Positions 1 through 5,754 of a stretch of DNA of 12,601 bases are shown piece after piece. Within the stretch, counting starts at the first letter, position 1, and every line of letters begins with the position of its first letter. Where the stretch lies: assembly GCA_934746185.1 (NCBI GenBank), contig CAKVEY010000032.1, positions 1-12,601 of the forward strand, in the 5' to 3' direction. The translations under genes and the position numbers were made by a program. The stretch is from an uncultured Clostridia bacterium (lineage in GTDB: Bacteria; Bacillota; Clostridia; Christensenellales; UBA1242). The notes below the pieces were generated by a model that made no database searches, was not told the origin of the DNA, and saw only the letters and a list, made by a program, of their open reading frames with translations.

Positions 1-120
1 GGTGAGTGAATACCTTTGAAGTAAAAGTAAACAGAGTGATAGTTTATTTAGTGTTTGTATTAATTTAGATGTAAGTTGTTATTCATTTTAAGTTTAAAAT
101 ATATAATTTTTGCAATATAA

Positions 121-145
121 AAAAGTGCCTTTTGGCACTTTTTTA
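121..145 (+). terminator. Intrinsic terminator ending the upstream unit
   Basis: The stem AAAAGTGCC (121-129) pairs with GGCACTTTT (134-142) around a TTTT loop, followed by further T residues to 144. The A-rich left side means it could also terminate transcription from the other strand. It presumably closes a gene lying left of the window, about 100 nt past the last possible stop codon. The 16-nt core 124-139 is the exact reverse complement of the terminator core after spoVT (911-926). Confidence 0.85.
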
Positions 146-226
146 ATTTATTCTTTAAGTTCTAATAAATATAATATCAACTTTTCTAAATTTTCAAATA
201 CGATTATTAAATAACCAAAATTGTTG

Positions 227-245
227 AATTATAAAATTTATAATT
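227..245. repeat. 19-bp AT palindrome upstream of spoVT promoter
   Basis: AATTATAAA (227-235) and TTTATAATT (237-245) are perfect inverted copies around a single A at 236. It lies about 75 bp upstream of the -35 box of the spoVT promoter. It could be an operator, for instance for SpoVT itself, since B. subtilis SpoVT affects its own gene. In such AT-rich DNA a chance origin is quite possible, so this is an observation rather than a functional assignment. Confidence 0.35.
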
Positions 246-318
246 TAAAAATGTTGACAAATTTAATTATATTATGGGGATAAAATTTTTGATTTATTTA
301 GAAAAAATTTGAACGTTT

Positions 319-348
319 TGTATATTAAGTAAAAGTTTTCTCATACTA
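319..348 (+). promoter_or_regulatory. Sigma-G-type forespore promoter of spoVT
   Basis: TGTATA (319-324), a 17-nt spacer, then CATACTA (342-348). This matches the known forespore sigma-G pattern (TGNATA-like -35, 17-18 nt, CATACTA-like -10); the -10 is identical to the classical B. subtilis small-acid-soluble-protein gene form. The predicted start of transcription is about 355, giving a leader of only about 12 nt that just contains the GGAG ribosome site of the ATG at 367. B. subtilis spoVT is itself sigma-G dependent, so motif, spacing and gene identity agree. Confidence 0.75.
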
Positions 349-356
349 AAATTAAT

Positions 357-369
357 GGAGAAGAGTATG
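357..369 (+). promoter_or_regulatory. Ribosome site that fixes the spoVT start at 367
   Basis: GGAG at 357-360 lies 6 nt before the ATG at 367-369. The in-frame ATG at 355 overlaps this site, has no ribosome site of its own and would fall on the predicted transcription start. Known SpoVT proteins begin MKATGIVRRID, which corresponds to the ATG at 367. The longer four-residue extension is therefore rejected. Confidence 0.8.
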
Positions 370-912
370 AAAGCAACTGGAATTGTTAGAAGAATTGACG
401 AACTTGGAAGAATTGTTATTCCTAAGGAAATAAGAAGAACTCATAAAATTAGGGAAGGTACGCCATTAGAAATTTTTTCGGGCGAAAGTGGTGAGTTGAT
501 GTTAAAAAAATATTCGCCAGTAGTAGAACTTGAAGATATTGCTAATGATTCGGTTAAAAGTGTGTATGATGTTTTAGAATTAGACTGCTTTGTTTGTGAT
601 AAAGATAATATAATTGCATTAGAAGGTAGTACAAATTTTAAAAAGAATTATTTACATAAAAATATCTCGCTTGATTTAGAAAAATTAATTGAAAATCGAA
701 AAGCTGTTATTTTAAATCAAAAAGATGGTGCAAATTTAGTGCCTATAACTAAGGAGTTAGAAATTAATTATAATAGTTTAATTGTTGTGCCGATTTTAGC
801 AGAAGGAGATACTTATGGGGCGATTTGCTTAGTTAGTAACAACAATCTCACTAACTTTGAAGTTAAAATTTTACAGACTTTTGCTAATTTTATTTCGCTT
901 CAAATATCATAG
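367..912 (+). CDS. spoVT: Stage V sporulation protein T (AbrB-family regulator)
   Basis: A transcription regulator that in B. subtilis tunes the sigma-G regulon in the forespore, activating some genes and repressing others. From the ATG at 367 the protein has 181 residues, close to the 178 of B. subtilis SpoVT. Residues 1-50 form the AbrB-type swapped-hairpin DNA-binding domain, with the hallmark MKATGIVRRIDELGRIVIPK start, the following EIRRT, and LKKYSP near residue 50. The remainder fits the GAF-like C-terminal sensing domain (patterns such as CFVCDKDNIIALEG and a late PILAEGDTYGAICLVS). It is preceded by a sigma-G-type promoter and a GGAG site and followed at once by its own terminator, so it is a one-gene unit. 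The downstream neighbour is a SpoVB/YabM-like flippase, as in B. subtilis. The identification is firm; a sporulation role in this organism is inferred. Confidence 0.95.
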   Translation: MKATGIVRRIDELGRIVIPKEIRRTHKIREGTPLEIFSGESGELMLKKYSPVVELEDIANDSVKSVYDVLELDCFVCDKDNIIALEGSTNFKKNYLHKNISLDLEKLIENRKAVILNQKDGANLVPITKELEINYNSLIVVPILAEGDTYGAICLVSNNNLTNFEVKILQTFANFISLQIS

Positions 913-931
913 TGCCAAAAGGCACTTTTTT
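911..931 (+). terminator. Intrinsic terminator after spoVT
   Basis: The stem AGTGCC (911-916) pairs with GGCACT (921-926) around an AAAA loop, followed by T residues to 931. It begins inside the TAG stop codon of spoVT. The hairpin is the reverse complement of the one at 124-139. Confidence 0.9.
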
Positions 932-968
932 ATTAAATAAAAACAAAAAAAATTGACAAACTAAAAAT

Positions 969-2558
969 ATGAAGAAAAAAAGTTTTGTTTATGGTGCAAT
1001 AATATTAGGTTTAGCATCTATAATTTGTAAAATATTAGGTGCAATATTTCGTATTCCTTTAACCTATTTAATAGGTACAGAAGGTGTTGGAATTTATCAA
1101 CTTGTTTATCCTATTTTTGCTCTATTTTTGGTTGCATCAACAAGTGGTATTCCTGTTGCAATTTCTAAAATAATAAGTAAAGAAATAACTAACAAAAATT
1201 ATAAAAATACTAAAATTATTTTTAATCAATCTTTAAAAATAATGACCTTTTTAGGCGTAGTTTTTGCGTTAATTGTTGTAATTTTGTCAAAATATATTTC
1301 AATTTTACAAGGTAATTTAAACATACAAATTTGTTACTTAATTTTAGCACCGAGTATAATTTTGGGAAGTATAATTTCGGCTTATCGTGGTTATTATCAG
1401 GGCTTTGAAATTATGAAGTATTCGGCAATAAGCCAAGTAATAGAACAACTTTTTAAAGTGGCTTGTGGACTACTTTTTTGCTATCTTTTTTTACCTTTTG
1501 GCTTAATTTATGGTGTTTTTGGCGCATTTGTTGGGTTATTTGTTAGTGAATTTGTGGCATTTATATATTTATTTATTGTTTATAGAGTTAAAAAATTTAA
1601 TGATATAGACTTTAATCAAAATACAGATGAAGTTTATTTAAAAGGTAAGGCAAATAAACTTATTTTAAAAGAAGCACTGCCTATAACATTAACTTCAATT
1701 ATAATTCCTTTAACTAGTGTTATAGATAGTTTAATTATAATAAAACTATTAGATTTTATCGGTTTTAATAGCAGTTTAAGTACAAGTTTATACGGATTAG
1801 ATTCGGGAATTGTGGCAAGTTTAATTAATCTTCCTAGCGTTATTGCAGTAAGCATTGGTATTAGTTTAATGCCATCTATTAGTTCAAGTTTTGCTTTAAA
1901 AAATAGCAGAGATGTTAATTTTAAAAGTAAATTAGCGATAAAAATAGTTTGGTATTTTACTCTTCCGTGTATGCTTATTTTCTTTATTTATTCAAAAGAA
2001 GTTTGTTACTTTTTATATGGCAATTTAGGCGCTAAAAACTACGACGCACTTTTTGTTGCTAGCATAATGTTAAAACTTAGTAGTTTTTCAATAATTTATA
2101 TCGCTTTAAATCAAATTTTAACAACAACTCTTCAAGCACTAAACGAAAGTTATTTTGCTTTTTATACGCTACTAGTTGCAAGCATAATAAAAATTTGTTT
2201 AACAATAATTTTAGTTTTAAATAAAGATATTAATATTTATGGATTAGTAATTAGTGATGTTGTTTGCTATGCGTTTGCAAGTGTTGTTAATATGTTTAAA
2301 CTTAAAAAAATAACTACAATTTCGTTTAGTTTTAAAGAAATTTGTTTAGTGCCCCTTTGTGCATTAGCATTTATGGCAATTTCATTAATTTTGTTTAAAC
2401 TATTTGTGCTTTCTAGTTTAAATCGTGTTTTAATTTTAGTTGCAATTTTTGTAAGTTTTGCAATATACCTTTTAATTGTTTTATTGCTAAAAGGCTTTAA
2501 TTTAAGGGAAGTTCAAAATACTAAACTTTTAAAATTTTTTAAACGCAAAAAATATTAA
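969..2558 (+). CDS. SpoVB/YabM-family polysaccharide (lipid) flippase
   Basis: A membrane protein of 529 residues from the MOP/MATE-like flippase superfamily that includes SpoVB, YabM and MurJ, which move lipid-linked cell-wall or polysaccharide precursors across the membrane. The opening MKKKSFVYGAIILGLASI, then a KILGAIFRIPLTYLIGTEGVGIYQLVYPIF stretch, is typical of SpoVB-like proteins. Roughly 14 hydrophobic segments run through the chain with a basic tail (LLKFFKRKK); B. subtilis YabM and SpoVB are about 520-530 residues. Its place directly after spoVT matches B. subtilis yabM, so it is more likely the YabM-type paralogue than SpoVB proper; the exact substrate cannot be read from sequence. 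The ATG at 969 has no clear ribosome site and the only nearby promoter-like motif (TTGACA at 953) lacks a -10, so its expression signal is unresolved. The family call is secure, the paralogue is not. Confidence 0.9.
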   Translation: MKKKSFVYGAIILGLASIICKILGAIFRIPLTYLIGTEGVGIYQLVYPIFALFLVASTSGIPVAISKIISKEITNKNYKNTKIIFNQSLKIMTFLGVVFALIVVILSKYISILQGNLNIQICYLILAPSIILGSIISAYRGYYQGFEIMKYSAISQVIEQLFKVACGLLFCYLFLPFGLIYGVFGAFVGLFVSEFVAFIYLFIVYRVKKFNDIDFNQNTDEVYLKGKANKLILKEALPITLTSIIIPLTSVIDSLIIIKLLDFIGFNSSLSTSLYGLDSGIVASLINLPSVIAVSIGISLMPSISSSFALKNSRDVNFKSKLAIKIVWYFTLPCMLIFFIYSKEVCYFLYGNLGAKNYDALFVASIMLKLSSFSIIYIALNQILTTTLQALNESYFAFYTLLVASIIKICLTIILVLNKDINIYGLVISDVVCYAFASVVNMFKLKKITTISFSFKEICLVPLCALAFMAISLILFKLFVLSSLNRVLILVAIFVSFAIYLLIVLLLKGFNLREVQNTKLLKFFKRKKY

Positions 2559-2562
2559 TTGC

Positions 2563-2591
2563 TTTACTTTTATATCAATTTAGTTTATATT
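2563..2591 (+). promoter_or_regulatory. Possible leaderless promoter of dusB
   Basis: TTTACT (2563-2568, four of six consensus bases), a 17-nt spacer, then TATATT (2586-2591, five of six). The predicted start of transcription is 2597-2598, which is the A of the dusB ATG. No purine-rich ribosome site exists in the 39 nt between the previous stop and this ATG, which supports a leaderless transcript. The -35 is only moderate and AT-rich DNA gives such matches by chance. Confidence 0.45.
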
Positions 2592-2597
2592 AATATT

Positions 2598-3518
2598 ATG
2601 GATTTAAAAGATAGACTTATTTTAGCACCTATGGCTGGTTATAGTGATTTAGGTTTTAAAATGCTTTGTGAAAAGTATGGGGCAAGTGCAACTATTAGCG
2701 AAATGATAAGTGCAAAAGCAATTTATTATGAAAGTGAAAAAACTAACAAAATGCTAATAAACACAGGATTAAATAAAACAAAAGGCGTACAAATTTTTGG
2801 TAACGACCCAATTATTATGAGTGGCGTTATTAAACAAGGAACATTTGATAGTTACGATTTTATTGATATAAATATGGGGTGTCCTGCTCCTAAAATTGTA
2901 AAAAATAAAGAAGGTTCTTATTTATTAAAAGATTTAACTCTTGCGAGCAAAATTATTAGTGAATGTGTTAAGGTAACTAATAAACCTATAAGTGTAAAAT
3001 TTAGATTAGGAATAGATGATAATCATTTAGTGGGCACAGAATTTGCTAAAATGTGTGAAGAAAGTGGGGCAAAATTAATAACAATTCACGGAAGAACAGT
3101 TGAACAAAAATATAGTGGTAATGTTAATTTAGAAGAGATTAAAAAAATTAAAGATAGCGTTAAAATTAAAGTTTGTGGCAATGGTGATGTTGTTGATAAA
3201 TTATCTTTAAATAAAATGCTACAAACAGGCGTTGATTATGTTATGATAGGCAGGGGAGCAATAGGTAATCCATATATTTTTAGTGAATTACTTGATTTAA
3301 AATATGAAAAAAATTTACTTGAAGATATAATTTTTCATTATAACAAAATTAAAGAAATTTTCGGCGAAGAAGTTGGCGTTAATAATATGAAAAAGCACCT
3401 TGCTTTTTATTTAAAAGGAAAAGAAGGATATAAAGAAATTTTGACTAAAATTTATGCAGAAAAAGATTTTAATGTTGCAATAAATTTAATAGAAGATTTT
3501 TTAAAAAGAAAAGACTAA
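2598..3518 (+). CDS. dusB: tRNA-dihydrouridine synthase (DusB type)
   Basis: A flavoenzyme that uses FMN and NADPH to reduce uridines in the tRNA D-loop to dihydrouridine. From the ATG at 2598 it has 306 residues, slightly under the family's usual 320 or so. The TIM-barrel landmarks are in order: LAPMAGYSDLGFK near the start, VQIFGNDP, IDINMGCPAPKIVKNKEGS with the catalytic Cys95, SVKFRLGID, ITIHGRTVEQKYSG, VCGNGDV, and YVMIGRGAIGNPYIF for FMN phosphate binding, followed by a helical C-terminal part. A longer reading from TTG at 2559 adds 13 hydrophobic residues not found in the family and has no ribosome site, so the ATG is preferred. It stands alone between the flippase gene and a terminator-like hairpin. 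The GYSDLGF variant of the usual GVTDLPF is a small divergence only. Confidence 0.93.
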   Translation: MDLKDRLILAPMAGYSDLGFKMLCEKYGASATISEMISAKAIYYESEKTNKMLINTGLNKTKGVQIFGNDPIIMSGVIKQGTFDSYDFIDINMGCPAPKIVKNKEGSYLLKDLTLASKIISECVKVTNKPISVKFRLGIDDNHLVGTEFAKMCEESGAKLITIHGRTVEQKYSGNVNLEEIKKIKDSVKIKVCGNGDVVDKLSLNKMLQTGVDYVMIGRGAIGNPYIFSELLDLKYEKNLLEDIIFHYNKIKEIFGEEVGVNNMKKHLAFYLKGKEGYKEILTKIYAEKDFNVAINLIEDFLKRKD

Positions 3519-3543
3519 ACATTTTCAAGTTTTTTCTTTTTTT
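3503..3543 (+). terminator. A/U-rich terminator hairpin after dusB
   Basis: AAAAAGAAAAGACT (3503-3516) pairs with AGTTTTTTCTTTTT (3528-3541 on the right side, beginning at A3528) through 14 positions, one of them a G-U pair, around an 11-nt loop. The left arm covers the last dusB codons and the stop codon. The right arm itself is the T-rich tract. It is weak in G-C content but long, and its single G-U pair is only pairable in the + strand transcript. Confidence 0.6.
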
Positions 3544-3588
3544 ACATTAAAATATTAAAAATCATTTCGCTTTTTTTAATATATATTA

Positions 3589-3594
3589 TATAAT
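3589..3594 (+). promoter_or_regulatory. TATAAT -10 box before the structured leader/RNA
   Basis: A perfect TATAAT in an AT-only stretch, predicting a start of transcription near 3601, exactly where the self-complementary block begins (first pairing base 3605). The matching -35 position (3566-3571, TTCGCT) is poor. It is the only sensible start for the glycolytic operon in this gap apart from weak TATA-like runs at 3811-3823. Confidence 0.5.
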
Positions 3595-3600
3595 AATATA

Positions 3601-3760
3601 AACAATCGAAAGTAAATTTTGAAACGAGTTCAAAATTAGTGCTTGTTATTTGAAAAAAAATTGCACTTTCTCGTTTGAATTAGCATTTGTTGTTGGCGAA
3701 TATCCTTTCGGGCTACTTGCCGACGAACTTTCGATAAAATAAATATGTATATATTCGTCG
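3601..3760 (+). ncRNA. Candidate structured RNA or leader upstream of pgk
   Basis: The block is richer in G, C and CpG than its surroundings, as structured RNAs usually are in AT-rich genomes. It folds as a three-way junction. P1 is ATCGAAAGT (3605-3613) with ACTTTCGAT (3727-3735), 9 of 9 pairs. P2 is AAACGAG (3622-3628) with CTCGTTT (3670-3676), continued by AGTGC (3638-3642) with GCACT (3663-3667). P3 is 3692-3705 with 3711-3724: 12 pairs including two G-U, two mismatches, loop TTTCG. Competing pairings exist: TTTTGAA/TTCAAAA (3617-3623/3629-3635) would put ACGAG in a loop, and CGACGAA (3721-3727) with TTCGTCG (3754-3760) would open P1 and P3. The two G-U pairs of P3 favour the + strand. 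I do not recognise a known RNA family. It could be a free small RNA or a cis-acting leader of pgk; no U-tract terminator follows it. Confidence 0.55.
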
Positions 3761-3841
3761 TCGTTTCGGTTATCTAATACAAGCATTGTGATACTCTCGA
3801 CTTCCTAGAATATAAACTATACACTCATTTTAAGGAGTAAT
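3761..3841 (+). promoter_or_regulatory. Rest of the pgk leader with ribosome site
   Basis: This joins the structured block to pgk. It holds a small bulged hairpin, TATC/GATA (3771-3774/3790-3793) over ACAA/TTGT (3779-3782/3786-3789) with loop GCA, and the AAGGAG ribosome site at 3832-3837, 4 nt before the pgk ATG. A TTGTGA (3786-3791) and TATAAA (3811-3816) lie 19 nt apart and could be a weak second promoter. No hairpin followed by a U-run is present, so classical transcription attenuation is not supported. Confidence 0.45.
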
Positions 3842-5035
3842 ATGAAGAAAAACATTAATGATTTTGACTTTTTTGATAAAAAAGTATTGTTAAGGCTTGA
3901 TTTGAATGTTCCTATTAAAGATAAAGTAATAGAGAGTGCTAAACGAATTGATGAAGCAATTCCCACTATTAAAGCTTTAATAGATAAGAATGCGAGAATC
4001 ACAATCGTTTCTCACTTGGGTAAGCCAGATGGTAAGGTGGTTAGCGAACTTAGTTTAGAGCCAGTTTATAATTATTTAAAACAAAAACTACCAACAAAAG
4101 TTTATTTTAGCAAAAATGTTGCAAATAATGAAATGAACGAAGAAGTAAACAAATTAAAAAATGGCGAAGTTTTAGTTTTAGAAAATATAAGATTTTATCC
4201 CGAAGAAGAATTAAATGATGACGAATTTTCTAAAAAACTTGCTAGTCCTTTTGATATTTTTATTTTAGATGCTTTTGGAACGAGCCACCGAAAACACGCT
4301 TCAACCTATGGCGTTGCTAAATATTTAGATAGTGGAATTGGTCTTTTAGTTGAAAAAGAACTATCTTATTTACAAAATATTTTTGAAGAAGGTAAGCACC
4401 CGATTCTTGCAATATTAGGTGGAGCAAAAGTTAAAGATAAATTAAAAGTTATTGATAATTTACTGGATAAAGTTGATGTAATGATTATCGGTGGGGGTAT
4501 GAGTTATACTTTTATTAAAGCACTTAAAGGTGAAGTTGGTAAAAGTTTAGTTGATGATGAACAATTAGATTATTGTTACAATATGGTTAAAAAAGCTATT
4601 GATAATAATGTTAAATTATTGCTACCGATTGATAATGTATGTAGTGCAGATTTAAACGGCGAAAAAGTAAAGCAACTACCGAATATTAAAATGGACAAAA
4701 ACTTAATGGCGTTAGATATTGGCTCTAAAACAATAAAACTTTATAAAAAGGCAATAAAAAAGGCACGAACAATTATTATTAACGGACCTATGGGTGTTTT
4801 TGAAAATGAAAAGTTTAGTAATGGCACAAAAGAAATTTTAAAAGCTATTGCTAAAAATAAACGAGCAGTTAAAGTGGCTGGTGGTGGTGATACAATTTTT
4901 GCAATAGAAAAATTTAAGTTTGAAAACGGATTTAATCACTTGTCAACTGGTGGTGGTGCTAGTTTAAAATTGCTTGAAGGTAACGGGCTTGTTGCCATAA
5001 ACAATATAAAAAACAAAGGAGAAGAAAATGAATAA
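3842..5035 (+). CDS. pgk: Phosphoglycerate kinase
   Basis: Catalyses transfer of phosphate from 1,3-bisphosphoglycerate to ADP, the first ATP-forming step of glycolysis, in the cytoplasm. At 397 residues it has the usual length. N-terminal domain residues expected to bind 3-phosphoglycerate are visible: D20 and N22 in LRLDLNVP, R35, H58 in SHLGKPDG, R117 in ENIRFYPEE and R150 in HRKHAS. The hinge and nucleotide domain follow with AILGGAKVKDK, IIGGGMSYTF, NGPMGVFE, GGGDT (347-351) and STGGGASLKLLEG. Lys61 stands where many homologues have Arg in HLGRP. It heads the operon after the structured leader, with AAGGAG 4 nt upstream, and overlaps tpiA by 8 nt. gapA, which often precedes pgk, is not here. 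Identity is certain. Confidence 0.98.
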   Translation: MKKNINDFDFFDKKVLLRLDLNVPIKDKVIESAKRIDEAIPTIKALIDKNARITIVSHLGKPDGKVVSELSLEPVYNYLKQKLPTKVYFSKNVANNEMNEEVNKLKNGEVLVLENIRFYPEEELNDDEFSKKLASPFDIFILDAFGTSHRKHASTYGVAKYLDSGIGLLVEKELSYLQNIFEEGKHPILAILGGAKVKDKLKVIDNLLDKVDVMIIGGGMSYTFIKALKGEVGKSLVDDEQLDYCYNMVKKAIDNNVKLLLPIDNVCSADLNGEKVKQLPNIKMDKNLMALDIGSKTIKLYKKAIKKARTIIINGPMGVFENEKFSNGTKEILKAIAKNKRAVKVAGGGDTIFAIEKFKFENGFNHLSTGGGASLKLLEGNGLVAINNIKNKGEENE

Positions 5036-5753
5036 ATTAATAGTAGCAAATTTAAAAATGAATAAAAATTCTGTAGAAATGAGTGAATATTTAGAAAAGG
5101 TTACAAATGAAGAATATTCAAATAATGTTGTTGTGTTACCTAGTCTTTCAAATTTGTTTTTATCTTCAATATATAATAAAAATATTGAATACGGCGTACA
5201 AAATTTTTTCTATAAAGAAGAAGGAAGTTTTACTGGTGAAGTAAATTTAAAAATGCTTGAATTTATGAATGTAAAATATGCGTTAGTAGGTCATAACGAA
5301 AGAAGAAAAACTTTTAGAGAAAGTAACGCACTTATTAACAAAAAAATACTTAATGCAATAGAAAATGGAGTTACTCCTATTTTATGTATTGGAGAAAGTT
5401 TAGGTCAAACTCGAAATAACCTATATAAAGCACATTTAAAAAGACAAATCAATTTAGCACTAAAAGGTGTAAAAATTGCCGATTTAGACAAAATTGTTAT
5501 TGCTTATGAGCCAACCTATGCAATAGGGGCTGAGAGTAGTGCAGATTTAGAATATGTTGAAAATAATATCAAATTAATTAAAGATATAATAAATAGTAAA
5601 AGCGTTAAAACTGAAATTAAAGTTAAAGTTTTATATGGTGGAAGTATTAATTTAGATAACTATGAAAAATATCTTAATAGTGATGTTATTGATGGATTGT
5701 TAATTGGAAGAAGTATTTTAGATGCTGACAATTTAATAAAAATAGGTAGGTAA
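5028..5753 (+). CDS. tpiA: Triosephosphate isomerase
   Basis: Interconverts dihydroxyacetone phosphate and glyceraldehyde 3-phosphate. It has 241 residues, a little shorter than the usual 250. The catalytic set is complete: N8 and K10 in ANLKMN, H89 in VGHNERR and E161 in AYEPTYAIGA, with the phosphate-binding YGGS loop and the C-terminal DGLLIGRS. Three conserved spots differ from common sequences: Asn90 replaces the near-invariant Ser after the catalytic His, the loop-6 hinge reads PTYAIGAES instead of PVWAIGTGK, and G227-R228 replaces the usual Gly-Gly. These suggest a divergent but functional enzyme. The start has AAAGGAG (5015-5021) within the end of pgk; the genes overlap by 8 nt, and gpmI begins 2 nt after the TAA, pointing to coupled translation. 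Confidence 0.97.
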   Translation: MNKLIVANLKMNKNSVEMSEYLEKVTNEEYSNNVVVLPSLSNLFLSSIYNKNIEYGVQNFFYKEEGSFTGEVNLKMLEFMNVKYALVGHNERRKTFRESNALINKKILNAIENGVTPILCIGESLGQTRNNLYKAHLKRQINLALKGVKIADLDKIVIAYEPTYAIGAESSADLEYVENNIKLIKDIINSKSVKTEIKVKVLYGGSINLDNYEKYLNSDVIDGLLIGRSILDADNLIKIGR

Positions 5754-5754
5754 T

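Larger units (their letters stand above)
1..354. other. Non-coding stretch upstream of spoVT
   Basis: No gene is supported here. All three forward frames hit a TGA within the first 18 bases (3-5, 7-9 and 16-18), so any upstream + strand gene must end by position 18; the few codons left are too short to identify. The reverse strand is broken by frequent stops and has no start with a ribosome site. The stretch holds an intrinsic terminator (121-145), a perfect AT palindrome (227-245), an isolated TTGACA (254-259) with no properly spaced -10, and the sigma-G-like promoter of spoVT (319-348). The rest is AT-rich sequence in which I see nothing. Confidence 0.7.

Noticed and set aside
1..18. Tail of an upstream + strand gene
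   Set aside because: Every frame stops within 18 bases, leaving at most five codons; nothing can be identified.
254..286. TTGACA with TAAAAT as a vegetative promoter of spoVT
   Set aside because: The spacer would be 21 nt, too long for sigma-A; no -10 lies at 16-19 nt.
953..958. TTGACA just before the flippase gene as its -35 box
   Set aside because: The -10 position (around 976-981) is a run of A inside the coding region, and a start there would fall after the ATG at 969.
3623..3742. A 39-codon open forward frame ending in GEYPFGLLADELSIK
   Set aside because: It has no start codon or ribosome site and lies in the same structured block; it looks protein-like only by chance or as a very old remnant.
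3646..3786. A 46-codon reverse-strand frame starting at ATG 3786, with GAGAG about 7 nt upstream
   Set aside because: It lies entirely over the self-complementary block, uses codons unlike the neighbouring genes (TCG, CCG, AGC, GAC), and resembles no family I know. The helices explain the composition better, although a small protein is not fully excluded.
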